DNA of 64,000 nt from Bufo bufo. Its lineage: Eukaryota > Chordata > Amphibia > Anura > Bufonidae. The notes under the pieces were generated by a model. That model ran no database searches. It saw only the letters and a program-made list of their open reading frames with translations, and had not been told where the DNA came from. This document shows positions 1 to 10,474 of the stretch, piece after piece. The DNA lies in assembly GCF_905171765.1 (NCBI RefSeq), contig NC_053392.1:31922192-31986191 (forward strand), in the 5' to 3' direction. Position numbers and translations under genes: made by a program. Positions within the stretch are counted from its first letter, which is position 1. Every line of letters starts with the position of its first letter.

Positions 1-336
1 TTTTGCAGAAGGAGGATTCAGAGCTGTGTGAGGATGGCGAAAGGGGGCAGCAGGCCACGGGCGGGTGGCAGATGGTGGAGGGAACCACAAGCCTTGAGCA
101 GGATCTGGGGAGGGATGAGCTTCCTGGCTGTAGCCTGCTGCTGTTTATTGTATAATGTGAAGCAGGCAGTGCAGCCAGGACAGGTCTCCCCTCTCCGTAT
201 GATGTGTAGAGACAGGCCGCAACTATAGAATGTCAGCTGTACATAGTTTGTTGGGAGTGGCCTATTATATGTAGGAGGGGCTTTTAATAATGGGCGGGGC
301 TAAAATGGGCCACTTGACTGGATTTTCCCCCCAGGA
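1..336. other. Unassigned sequence at window start
   Basis: GC-moderate sequence with no recognisable protein similarity. A short open frame at 28-228 (+) has no familiar motif and I do not call it a gene. The stretch at 270-336 leads directly into the antisense hAT transposase remnant and may be its 3' part, too decayed to recognise. Confidence 0.3.
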
Positions 337-1508
337 CTAAGGCTGCCAGCCCTCCCCTGCTTGTGCTCCAATGTCCTCCTCCTCCAGTTCAGCCCCCACA
401 GGGCTCATGTGTCCGTGAGATCTCTGCGCCACGTCTCCAGTCCCCTGACCAGCCAGATATACCAGCATCTGTTCCAGGACATGAAGCAGTGGAATGACAT
501 TGTTCATCCCGTAGTCTTGGCGACTGACAAATAACGTGGTCTCCTCAAAGGGCCTAAGCAAACGGCAGTTGTCACGCATGAGCTGCCACTGGCTGACATC
601 GAACACAGAGTAGTACTCCTGTCCGCTTGGATCATCAAGAAATCGTTTATGGCCTTTCTCTGTTTGTATAGTCGGTCCAACATATGGAGGGTGAAATTCC
701 AATGGGTGGAAACGTTGCATATCAGCCTATGTTGGGGGATGCCATTCTGCCGCTGCAGCTCAAGGAGAGTGTGCTTTGTGGTGTACGAGTAACTGAAGTG
801 CATGCAACGTTTCCTTGCTATTTTTAGCATGTCTGGCAGATGGGTGGAAGACTTCAGGTACCGCTTGACAACCAGATTGAACACGTGTACCATGCAGGTC
901 GCAAGGCTCAGCCCTCCTTGACGCAGCACCGACACCATGTTCTGCCCGTTGTCCGTCACCAGGATTTGATTTCTTGATGAAGGACATAGGGCAGTTCCTC
1001 CCCTGTGTGACGCCGTTCACCCAGGCAAACGAGGTGCAGAACAGTGTGACATCGTGGTGCCCTACACATGTGGTATGCTGAAGGGGCACTGTGCAGTGGA
1101 GGCTAAGGACACGGTGGAGGATAAGGAGGCAGAGGCGGACATTGTCGTAGGACCAACGGCGTGGGATCGTGGAGGCAGAAGCTGCGTCACCTGGCCAAGT
1201 TGCTGGTGTGGCTGTGCAGGAACCACATTCACCCAGTGGGTAGTAAAGGACATGCATTGTCCCTGACCGTAGTTACAGCTCCACACGATGATGCTGCCGT
1301 GCACTTTGGCAGACACCGACAGACCCACCTTCTGTTCTACATGTGTGTGCAGGGCTGGTACTTCCTTTTTGGCAAATAAATGACGGCTTGGGACTCTCTG
1401 CCTCGGCTCAGCACAAGCCATCAGTTCAACTTGGACAGGAGCACATACAGCTTCCGCACCGTTGGATGAGGGATGATGAGAAGGACATACTGTTTCAATA
1501 ACACACAA
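337..1508 (-). pseudogene. hAT transposase remnant (hAT-B family)
   Basis: Read on the minus strand, three frames carry successive pieces of one hAT transposase. An N-terminal piece (about 1440-1230) has PSRHLFAKKEVPALH and YGQGQ...THWVNVV. A middle piece has TDNGQNM (959-940), then HVFNLVV. The next has THWNFTLHMLDRLY. The order and motifs match the better preserved hAT-A transposases at 27797-31231 and 46643-50013. The second catalytic aspartate (TDNG) is kept. At the first catalytic site, where hAT-A has TTDTW, this copy reads SIIVW, so the aspartate is lost. Several frameshifts and stops separate the pieces, and the C-terminal dimerisation region is not seen to the left. It is a dead copy. 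Its value is as a paralogue of the element interrupted at 17684/33940. Confidence 0.85.
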
Positions 1509-2240
1509 AAGGATCCCTCAGGAGGTTGCGACGCTATATATATTATACAAAAGGGTTAAATGGTCACTCGGACCTTAGCGTAACTTTTGCAACCTCTCTG
1601 ACTAGTAATCATAAAATTTTATCTTTATTATTCACTCTTTAAAATACATATACTACTTGGGAACTCGCTTTAAAATCCCTCAGGGAGATCAGGGTTCGAG
1701 AACTGTTTAATATTTATTATATGATGTATGTTCACATTGGACTCCACAGGGCGGGATATGAGCCACCCCTCGAGTCTCCAGGCGTGCAAGTGTCTCTGTG
1801 TCTAACACTATCTCAATACAATTTCCCACTGTGGGGTCCCTACCTTATATCCCTGAACTAAAAACTTGGTTCCTGTATCCATACATGTTTCGCTGTTTAC
1901 TCAGTGTCTTCAGGGGATGATATGCAGGCACTGCGTGTGGGGCCGGGGATCGGGCTTTAACTCCTCGGTTCCAGCAGGTGGGGTCAGTTCGTCCATCTCT
2001 ATGTCTCTTCCGATGATGGACAGCATCTCGGCCAAAAAATTACCAGTTCAGGGCACACTCTAACAGCGTCACTACGATGATGTCTGTGATGTCATCCAGG
2101 GTATTGTATCGCGCATGCGCCAGTACTTACACGGTATTGGACTTTCTATTTCTTTTCTTTGCGCTTGCGCTCCTCCACTATATCTGACACAAAATCTGAC
2201 CCAAGAGAGAGTCAAAAGCGCCACCCCATTAATGCACATC
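1509..2240 (-). repeat. PLE pseudo-LTR-like non-coding sequence
   Basis: No coding potential. The stretch contains a hammerhead-like motif on the minus strand (1877-1919), CpG-rich GCGCATGCGC-type boxes near 2110-2120 and a pyrimidine-rich run around 2145-2165. This mix is seen in PLE terminal repeats, and another PLE lies at 4565-7340 in the same orientation. Assignment rests mainly on the ribozyme-like motif, so boundaries are approximate. Confidence 0.4.
1877..1919 (-). ncRNA. Degenerate hammerhead ribozyme-like motif (PLE type)
   Basis: On the minus strand the core reads CUGAAGA (1913-1907, fitting CUGANGA), then a weak stem II with a CUG/CAG pairing, then GAAAC (1891-1887), then AU and GUA before the predicted cleavage point. 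Four stem I pairs (AUCC with GGAU) can form after one C-U mismatch. The minimal two-pair stem III (AC/GU) is typical of hammerheads in Penelope-like elements. Stem II is poor, so activity is doubtful. Confidence 0.45.
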
Positions 2241-3700
2241 CGACCATAAAGGATATAAAAATATATATAAAGTTTATTGGACACAACAACACACACGCAT
2301 TAAAAAATTGTATACAATATAGAACAAAGTGCGGTATGCAATAAGATATATGTAACCGACACACACAGGTCCACTAAGTTATCACATATAAATGTATGCG
2401 TTATCAACCAGCATATAAAGCAATACAATAAATCACATATAGCAAATGTAAGGTAAGGTAAGGCCACTAGAATAGAAAATACAGACCGACCGACCGACAT
2501 GTGGTCACATATCAAGCGCCAAACCTACATAGCCAGCTGGTGCAGCGGACCTGGAAATATAGCAAGCGCCCAACGCGTATCGCCGGAGCAATCCGGCTTC
2601 CTCAGGGGTAAAGGACTGTGTGTTGGGGCGTCAGTTAATATAGGGTGTTAAATAAGCTATAATTGCATTCACCTGTGCAGCAGGAACTGTGGTCAGTGCA
2701 TGAACATATCAGAATCCGGTCAGAACAGGAAACCGGAAGTGTAAGTCACATGATCGGCTGGTGGAACGCATGGTGGAACGCATATGCGCTCCACCAGCCA
2801 AAACACAGCCACATGACAGGAAAGGACACTGAGGACACATATATTTAGGCTAAACATTGAAAAATAATAATAAGATAATAAGATAAAGCCATTTAGACCC
2901 ACATAAGCAATGCCAGGCAACTGATGAATGATCCAGACAATATTTCCAAACCGGATGTAAATCGCCAAACCGGAAGTGAGGTGCCGCTGTGGAACGCATG
3001 GTGGAACGCATAGTGCGCTCCACTGTGAATGGTGGAGCGCACGATGCGTCCAGCACACGCACAGAGGCACGGCAGCATACTGGGAGGAGCAGGGGAGGAG
3101 GATGGGGGCAATGTAGTGATAATAAGTGAAATGAATACATGTACAGCCACTAATATATGTGTAGATAATAATCATGATAAATAATATAACAGATACATAG
3201 CAGTGAGCACACTAATAGAAAATTGGACATATACATACAAAATATGCAAAATTCAAATATGCAATGTATAAAGAGGACATAGACATAGATTATATATGGA
3301 TTTTAAATGGTAGGAATAGCTCACTCCTATGTGATAAGGAACCAGGTGCTCTAGTCCAATGAAACTGTATCACCCATACAGATATACAATATAAAGTGAT
3401 CACATACATTTAATATAAGAAAACAATAGAATAAAATAAAATACAGAGTAAAATCTCAATAAAAATTGCAATATATCACCTAAAAGTTATAAAAAGGTGA
3501 TAACAAAAATGGCTGAGGGTCTGTGGTATGAATCAATGCATGCAAATATTGCTATATTCCTTGGAGAGAGTAAAATCTGCTAATTAGTAGGTGGACAAAT
3601 GTTTGTGGGTCAAATCGTATATTGTCTGTTCCCAAACACAGAGCCCTCTATAGGAAAAAAAAGTCCTATTTGATTTCAGATGGTTAATCAATGTCCAGAC
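2241..3700. repeat. Second PLE-like non-coding region with short internal repeats
   Basis: AT-rich, non-coding. It carries a hammerhead-like motif (2566-2612, minus) and two related segments at about 2730-2805 and 2960-3045. In both, an ACCGGAAGT box is followed by two GGAACGCAT copies and then the inverted GCGCTCCAC, so each can form a hairpin. I see no gene. The 3100-3700 part is simple AT-rich sequence with nothing recognisable. Confidence 0.35.
2566..2612 (-). ncRNA. Degenerate hammerhead ribozyme-like motif (PLE type)
   Basis: Minus strand: CUGAGGA core (2605-2599), a bulged A, then a strong six-pair stem II (GCCGGA/UCCGGC), then GAUAC where GAAAC is expected, then GC and GUU at the predicted cleavage site. 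Stem I can form from CCC/GGG. The A-to-U change in the GAAA core should abolish or strongly reduce cleavage. Confidence 0.5.
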
Positions 3701-4564
3701 TCAGATTTTAAAGCGATATAAAGTGCTAGTTTGCACTATGTTGAGCCCTGTATAGGGTCTTACCTTCTCCTTGGTCGAAGCAATGTAGCCGGAGTTGCAG
3801 ACCTAACAGACCTGGATAATGAAGGAAATGTTCCGTTGGAGAAGCGCTACTGTGTTAGCAATTTCCCACTTGTTTGTGCGGACGCCAGAATGTCACGCGG
3901 TCTCTTCCAAAGCTATTGCTTATGATTCACAGCAGGAAGTGTCTCGAGAGTTGGTGCCGAGATTTCGAATAAGAGAAGCTGTTGTGAAATTCGGAGCGCT
4001 CCAATCTTTCGGAAATTGACCGAAAGAATATTTTTCAGGTTTCTGCAGATATTTGTATAGAGGCCTCTTTCTTGTCCAAAGGGAGCAGTATGCTGGTTCA
4101 TGCCAGACGCGTTTCGGGGACCTCTTACCCCTTCCTCAGTGGCAGCTACTCTCCCATTTTGGACTGGCTATTTATAGACTGTCCAAATTAGTGGTGTGGA
4201 ATTAGTGATACAAGATTCAGCTTTGTTTCTATATATGCGATTTCTTATGCGTTTTTTTTGGCTGCGTTTATATCATGCGTTTTTTATTTCTTTGTGCGGT
4301 TTTTTTATATATTATACCTTATAGTAAAAGATCACCACCCAGAAAAAATAAATGTTGTATCATATTGCTATTGAATAGAAATTTATAAATAACTATAAAA
4401 AACATTAAAAAACATTAAATACATTAAAATCCATATATAAAATTCATATATAAGCTTCAATAATAATAAAATACATATTTAATCATAATGGAGCACAAAT
4501 ATATATATATATCATAATTGTATATTAGAAAAAAGGGGGGGGGGATTAATTGTAGATTTCGTAT
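3701..4564 (-). repeat. PLE 3' untranslated region / pseudo-LTR
   Basis: Lies directly downstream (minus strand) of the PLE coding remnant that ends at 4565. It contains the best hammerhead-like motif of the window (4101-4144), a TA-dinucleotide run near 4498-4513 and otherwise AT-rich non-coding sequence. No open frame is believable. Confidence 0.5.
4101..4144 (-). ncRNA. Hammerhead ribozyme-like motif (PLE type)
   Basis: Minus strand, in order: UGCCA (stem I 5' arm), CUGAGGA (core, 4139-4133), one extra A, GGGG-loop-CCCC (stem II), GAAAC (4115-4111), GC, GUC (predicted cleavage after C), UGGCA (stem I 3' arm). The stem I arms are perfectly complementary and the catalytic core fits CUGANGA...GAAA. 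The only flaw is the unpaired A at the base of stem II. Minimal stem III is the PLE-type arrangement, which usually works best as a dimer. Confidence 0.65.
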
Positions 4565-5602
4565 TCAGGAGATTTGGTCTGTGGTGATGATGATAAAAGG
4601 GATACATGTCTGGCCCAGAGGGGGAGTCTCAGTGCTGGTAAACAGCCATAACATGAGACTCTCCATCGGATGCCAGACATGCAGCCCAAACTCAAAGATA
4701 AGTCTTGATTCGGCTCTGGACATTCTTTCTATGTGTTTGCCACCGCGCCAATGTTGGTCAATTTTCTGTAACGCCATGAAGGACATACCTTTCGGATTTT
4801 TGTCATGAAATTCCATAAAGCGCCTTGATAGTGCATGCTTCATGTAACCGTTTTTAATATTTCGCAAATGTTCACTTATTCTGACTTTAAGGGATCGTTT
4901 TGTCCTACCAATGTACTGCTTGTTGCAGGGACATTGGATCAAATAGATCACACTTGAGGTGTCAAAGTTGAGGAAGCTTTTTATAGTCATTGAAAAATTG
5001 TTCTGAGTTGAAATTACTTCTGTGGTCTTTTTAGGGAATTTTGTTGTTTTGCAACCTTGACATTTACCACATCTGAAAAACCCTTTTAAATTGATCCAAT
5101 TGTTTGTGTGAAGGGAAAATTTATTCGATTTGTGTTTAATAGAAGGTGCAATTTTAAGTCCTAGGTTTTGTGCTCTTGTGTATGTGATTTTAGGTTTAAT
5201 AGGTATAAGTGTACCAATTGTTTTATCCTGGGTTAACAGATTCCAATATTTGTTAATAATGTGTTCAACTTGTTTGTGTTGTGTAGAAAAAGGCAGTATG
5301 ATCCTAAAGTCTAAATTTTCCCCCCTTGTACTGTTTTTGTGGTTATTTACAAAGAGGGATTCTCTAGGTATTTCATTTGCCTTACAGAGTGCTCGTTCTA
5401 ACACATATGTAGGATATTCTTTTTCAATGAATCTATTTTTAAGTATTTGGGCTTCTTCTAAATATTGAGGGTCCTCAGTGCAATTTCTTTTGATCCGGTG
5501 AAATTGTCCGAAAGGTACATTCATCAACCAATGTGGCAAATGACAACTTGAGTATAGAATATACCCATTCTTTGCTGTTGGTTTTTGGAATGTTCGGAAT
5601 AT
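4565..5602 (-). pseudogene. PLE protein, C-terminal half with GIY-YIG endonuclease
   Basis: An open frame of 324 codons encodes the part of a Penelope-like element downstream of the reverse transcriptase palm. It has NVPFGQFHRIKRNC (the conserved GQ..R..RNC region), then a cysteine pair motif RCGKCQGC, then VIYLIQCPCNKQYIGRT...RISEH, a typical PLE GIY-YIG endonuclease with its arginine and histidine. Similarity extends a little upstream in the same frame towards 5602, where a Tc1 transposon interrupts the element. The matching YIDD segment lies beyond it at 7158-7340. The copy is disrupted and 5'-truncated. Neptune-like clade membership is my inference from the CxxC plus GIY-YIG layout. Confidence 0.85.
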
Positions 5603-5603
5603 A

Positions 5604-7155
5604 CAGTCGTGGCCAAAAGTTTTGAGAATTACATAAATATTGGAAATTGGAAAAGTTGCTGCTTAAGTTTTTATAATAGCAATTTGCATATACTCCAGAA
5701 TGTTATGAAGAGTGATCAGATGAATTGCATAGTCCTTCTTTGCCATGAAAATTAACTTAATCCCAAAAAAAACTTTCCACTGCATTTCATTGCTGTCATT
5801 AAAGGACCTGCTGAGATCATTTCAGTAATCGTGTTGTTTACTCAGGTGAGAATGTTGATGAGCACAAGGCTGGAGATCATTATGTCAGGCTGATTGGGTT
5901 AAAATGGCAAACTTGACATGTTAAAAGGAGGGTGATGCTTGAAATCATTGTTCTTCCATCGTTAACCATGGTGACCTGCAAAGAAACGCGTGCAGCCATC
6001 AGTGCATAAAAATGGCTTCACAGGCAAGGATATTGTGGCTACTAAGATTGCACCTTAATCAACAATTTATAGGATCATCAAGAACTTCAAGGAAAGAGGT
6101 TCAATTCTTGTTAAGAAGGCTTCAGGGCGTCCAAGAAAGTCCAGCAAGCGCCAGGATCGTCTCCTAAAGAGGATTCAGCTGCGGGATCGGAGTGCCACCA
6201 GTGCAGAGCTTGCTCAGGAATGGCAGCAGGCAGGTGTGAGTTCATCTGCACGCACAGTGAGGCGAAGACTTTTGGAAGATGGCCTGGTGTCAAGAAGGGC
6301 AGCAAAGAAGCCACTTCTCTCCAAAAAAAACATCAGGGACAGATTGATCTTCTGCAGAAAGTATGGTGAATTGACTGCTGAGGACTGGGGCAAAGTCATA
6401 TTCTCCAATGAAGCCTCTTTCCGATTGTTCGGGGCATCTGGAAAAAGGCTTGTCCGGAGAAGAAAAGGTGCGCGCTACCATCAGTCCTGTGTCATGCCAA
6501 CAGTAAAGCATCCTGAGACCATTCATGTGTGGGGTTGCTTCTCATCCAAGGGAGTGGGCTCACTCACAATTTTGCCCAAAAACACAGCCATGAATAAAGA
6601 ATGGTACCAAAACACCCTCCAACAGCAACTTCTTCCAACAATCCAACAACAGTTTGGTGAAGAACAATGCATTTTCCAGCACAATGGAGCACCGTGTCAT
6701 AAGGCAAAAGTGATAACTAAGTGGCTCGGGGACCAAAACATTGACATTTTGGGTCCATGGCCTGGAAACTCCCCAGATCTTAATCCCATTGAGAACTTGT
6801 GGTTAATCCTCAAGAGGCGGGTGGACAAACAAAAACCCACTAATTCTGACAAACTCCAAGAAGTGATTATGAAAGAATGGGTTGCTATCAGTCAGGAATT
6901 GACCCAGAAGTTGAATGAGAGCATGCCCAGTCGAATTGCAGAGGTCCTGAAAAAGAAGGACCAACACTGCAAATACTGACTCTTTGCATAAATGTCATGT
7001 AATTGTCGATAAAAGCCTTTGAAACGTATGAAGTGCGTGTAATTATATTTCACTACATCACAGAAACAACTGAAACAAAGATCTAAAAGCAGTTTAGCAG
7101 TAAACTTTGTGAAAACTAATATTTTTGTCATTCTCAAAACTTTTGGCCACGACTG
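5604..7155 (+). mobile_element. Tc1/mariner transposon, complete but dead
   Basis: A 1552-bp element with terminal inverted repeats that begin CAGTCGTGGCCAAAAGTTTT at 5604 and end with its inverse at 7155, flanked by TA on both sides (5602-5603 and 7156-7157). TA duplication and the length are diagnostic of Tc1. It sits inside a PLE coding region, between RT palm sequence and the C-terminal half, and is therefore younger than that PLE insertion. Confidence 0.95.
5968..6979 (+). pseudogene. Tc1 transposase, inactivated
   Basis: Starts at ATG 5968 (MVTCKETRAAIS). A one-base frameshift near 6005 and a TAA at about 6055 break the N-terminal DNA-binding domain; the frame is then open to 6979. The helix-turn-helix region includes GRPRKSSKRQDRLLKR. 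The DDE domain is almost complete: VIFSNEASFRLFG, IFQHNGAPCHKA and NSPDLNPIENLW. In active relatives the first two motifs carry aspartate (SDE and HDG). Here both read asparagine (AAT), while the last acidic residue is kept. Besides the frame breaks, the catalytic triad is therefore lost. The C-terminus (VLKKKDQHCKY) is of normal length. Confidence 0.92.
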
Positions 7156-7157
7156 TA

Positions 7158-7340
7158 TATTTGTCTCCCTTTTTGGTAATATTTAAATCTAAAAATTCTG
7201 TCACAGGCTTATTAATACTAGCTGTAAAAGTTAAATTATATGTATTCCTGTTTAATTCAGAAATGAATGATTGTAGGGTAGTTTCATTACCCTTCCAGAT
7301 CAGGATAACGTCATCAATATATCTCTGCCAGAGTATATAG
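7158..7340 (-). pseudogene. PLE reverse transcriptase palm fragment
   Basis: Minus-strand frame with WQRYIDDVILIWKG (motif C, YIDD), then NLTFTASINK and EFLDLNI (motifs D-E). It is the upstream part of the PLE whose C-terminal half is at 4565-5602; the Tc1 element at 5604-7155 separates them. Upstream of the YIDD motif the PLE similarity stops abruptly near 7340, so motifs A and B are absent and this copy is 5'-truncated. Confidence 0.85.
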
Positions 7341-7757
7341 ATTATATATGATATAATTGGTACATATGAAAGTATATATATATACATATAAGAAGCATAT
7401 CTGACTCAACACCTGTATACATGGTGCTGTCAGAGATCCCAATAGACGTCCCTACAAAAGCATAAGCATTAAAAAAGTGAACAGTAATATACATGTATGT
7501 TATAAAACATACACACATGATGATGAATAACCCTAATATAAAATCCACGATCCAATAAGGACCTACAAAAAAGGGGGCAAGAAAGGTTAATAATGAGGTT
7601 AAACCTGCGTGATAAGACCACAGATGTGGAAGTGAAAAGCATGGTGAAAACAGAAATACCCGAACCGTGCGTGTGACAAAGTGAGTGAAAGTGAAAATGT
7701 GATAAGAGCCTGTAAAGACTAACATAATGGGGTTAGCACAAATAAACAAACAATTAT
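7341..7757. other. Non-coding, possibly PLE leader
   Basis: No recognisable gene. It lies upstream of the truncated PLE on its strand and may be unrelated flank. The TTAA-flanked MITE at 7762 has inserted between this block and 8238 onwards. Confidence 0.25.
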
Positions 7758-7761
7758 TTAA

Positions 7762-8233
7762 AGAGGACCTTTCACCGATTATTACACTATAAACTAACTA
7801 TACAGACATGGAGAGCGGCGCCCGGGGATCTCACTGCACTTACTATCATCCCCGGGCGCCGCTCCATTCTCCTGATATGCCCTCCGGTATCTCCGTTCAC
7901 TAAGTTATGGTAGGCGGAGTCTGCCCTTGTTCTTCTGTAGCGCTAGCCAATCGCATTGCAGAGCTCACAGCCTGGGAGAAAATAACCTCCCAGGCTGTGA
8001 GCTCTGCGCTGCGATTGGCCAGCGCTAGAGCAGAACAAGGGCAGACTCCGCCTACTATAACTTAGTGACTGGAATCTCCGCCTACTATAACTTAGTGAGC
8101 GGAGATACCGGAGGGCATAACGGGAGAACGGAGCGGCGCCCGGGGATAACAGTAAGTGCAGTGAGATCCCCGGGCGCCGCTCTACATGTCTGTATAGTTG
8201 GTTCACAGTGTCATAATAGGTGAAAGGTCCTCT
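7762..8233. mobile_element. Foldback MITE, 472 bp, TTAA target duplication
   Basis: Flanked by TTAA at 7758-7761 and 8234-8237. The two halves are inverse complements over almost the whole length: AGAGGACCTTTCACC at the left end returns inverted at the right end, and the inner boxes GGCGCCCGGGGAT and CCTCCCAGGCTGTGAGCTC recur inverted. The axis lies near 7984. The right arm has an extra copy of a CTCCGCCTACTATAACTTAG box. No coding capacity. TTAA duplication suits piggyBac-, Kolobok- or T2-type elements; the ends only partly resemble the TTAAAGGRR ends known from Xenopus T2 MITEs. Confidence 0.85.
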
Positions 8234-8237
8234 TTAA

Positions 8238-9199
8238 TGTGGGACAAACACAAGCCTTCTATGATCTATGTCCTGACTGCAGCCCCCCGAATTAAACCCC
8301 CGTAGAGGCAGTGGTTGTTCAATGCCCAATTTATGCGATAATATATGGCTATTATATGCCTTAATACAATGGCTGGATAACACACTATTGAAAAAAATGG
8401 AGTAGATGCTCCACATGAAACCAGGACCCCCTGATGGCACCAAGAATATATGTTGCTGTTCCTATTTCCCTGCCATGACTAGTTTAATAAACCCTGGCTA
8501 CCTAGACGGGGGAATAAGAGGCCGCCCCCCAATATCAGGTATGATAGTAACCAGTGAACGTGGTTACTCCACTATATCACCATCCTTTCGATGAGGTTCA
8601 AACGCCCATGCGTCAGCACTTTGAAAATATTCCCGTTGATCAATCTCCTGCGCTTGCGCCCGCACTTGGGGGTCCCATCCCAGTGCGGACGTCAGTACTT
8701 ATGGATTCAAGCTTCCACCTCATTGCCATACACCTGTGTCTTGCCTAGACTGACACCCTCTGGTGGGTCTCCCATCCGTGTACTAATGCTATCACTTGGG
8801 GACATGTTCACATATCTCGGCCTCTATCTTGTTGTGTGGTTGGTACTTAAAGGCCACTATTGTACTACTTGTATTTGCGCATGCATTATCATTTGTCGCT
8901 TGTCCCCCTCTTATTCCATTATGGATTTAGATCTACACCCATTAGCCATAGTGATTGCTGTGAAGCGCCCTATAAATTTAAATACTATTATCATTTTTAG
9001 TTTTTATTGTTGTTTTGTTATTTTTTATTGTTTTTCATATATTATTTTTTATTAGTTATTTATTTTATTTTTGTTTATATTTACAGATATCTCTATTATT
9101 GCATCTCCTCCCACGGACAGAACACCCGCAAGAGGAACACCCACCTGCCTTGGTAAGTTTTGTATAGGATATAAGGTAATTCACCTTTTCATATATGAA
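8238..9199. other. Non-coding stretch, nothing recognised
   Basis: No supported gene. The longest plus frame (8591-9055) has no motif, a T-rich low-complexity end and no homology I recognise. The 8600-8720 part has a CpG-rich segment (GCGCTTGCGCCCGCAC) like those in PLE terminal repeats. The end is T-rich. Confidence 0.3.
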
Positions 9200-9253
9200 A
9201 AGTCAAGCCCCCCTTAAGGACATACAGCTCTCTTTGGCTGAGGTGGTAGAGCC

Positions 9254-10357
9254 TTAACTGCCTGAAACCGGGTGCGTGCCACTTGGTGATGCAGCAGTTG
9301 CTGCGGCAGGCTGGACCACCACATCAGAGCCACGGTTCTCCCAGACCACTTTATGGTGACGCTGCATATGTTGACGCAGGGCCATGGTGTTAACATTGGC
9401 ACCCTGGCCACGCTTCACCTTCTGCCCACAGATTCTACATATGGCCATGTTCACCTCCTCCGGTGGCATAACAAAAAGCTGCCACACCGCTGAGTAGGTG
9501 ATTTTACCCCCAACACTACGCACTGACTGACTACTACCGCCGCTGCTTCCGTGAACCCGTGCACCACTACTTTCCAGGCAGGTAGGCTCCTGCGAAGCGG
9601 GTGGTCTATCCTGGGAACGTTTGGCTACCAATATCCCACTGCTGCCACCCTGCTGACTCCCGGCCACGCTAGCGATTTTCTGGCTCCGCCGCTTCCTCAC
9701 GGGCAAGCTGCCACCCTCTTCTCCCGATGATGATGAAGCCCTTTATTCACCCAGCTCCCAAGTGCAAATAGCTACATCATCATCATCATCGAGTACTGGC
9801 TGCACGTCACTGATGTCCTCCTCAATGGTCTCTGAGCCAGGAGCCTCACTGCTCGTAACACCAGCTCCCACGCCACTATTCTCATCACTACTTGCCCGCC
9901 TAGCGGAGGAAGCGGCGGATGTCTCCTCCACATTTTGGCTGGCCAGTAGCTGCTGACTGTCCTCTAGTAGCTCGTCCTCGCTGTATAGTGGGGCTAAGCC
10001 CACAGCATATAATGCTTCTCTGGCTGAGGGAACAGAAAAGGACAGAGGCAAGTTGAGGACAGGTGAGGGCACAGGGCCTGCTCCCGGGCTATGCCAACTA
10101 AGAGTTGTGTCTGACGAACCCACCAACTCTTGGCTGGGGGTGTCTGATGTCACTTGGGACGAAGTGGATAACCGAGTCAACCATTCAAGAACTGCTGGGT
10201 TGCTGGTCAAGACAGGATCGCTAGATGACACCGGGAGCTCAGACCTCTCGCTGCGACTCCTGCTGCCACGCCCCCTTACTCTGCTGCGATCTGTGCTGGA
10301 AACACTTAGGCCTCTGCCACTCCCCTGTGCAGGGCCTGGCACTTCTCTGTCTGACAT
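9254..10357 (-). pseudogene. hAT transposase N-terminal region with BED zinc finger
   Basis: Begins at ATG 10357 (MSDREVPGPAQGSGRG). The first 204 residues are Ser/Arg-rich, then acidic, ending in a DDDDD run. One TAA (9743-9745) interrupts the frame, which continues without shift to 9254. The second part holds a BED finger: VWQLFVMPPEEVNMAICRIC...MALRQHMQRHH, with the CxxC and HxxxH zinc ligands intact. Both sides of the stop read as sensible sequence (an acidic/serine run, then basic KRRSQK), so the stop is a secondary nonsense change. The catalytic hAT core is missing. Its leader array contains a transposase fragment matching the 337-1508 element, which suggests the same or a close family. 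Confidence 0.8.
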
Positions 10358-10474
10358 ACTGTTAGATCAAATAAATAAAAAGAAAGGAAATAAAAACACC
10401 CCAAAAAAGTCTGTAATTTTCTCACTTCACCACACTACGGCTAATACTTTTTTTTGTGCCACTAATACACGCAT

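Noticed and set aside
9762..9956. Ser-rich plus-strand frame
   Set aside because: It is the complement of the acidic run in the hAT-C transposase N-terminus.
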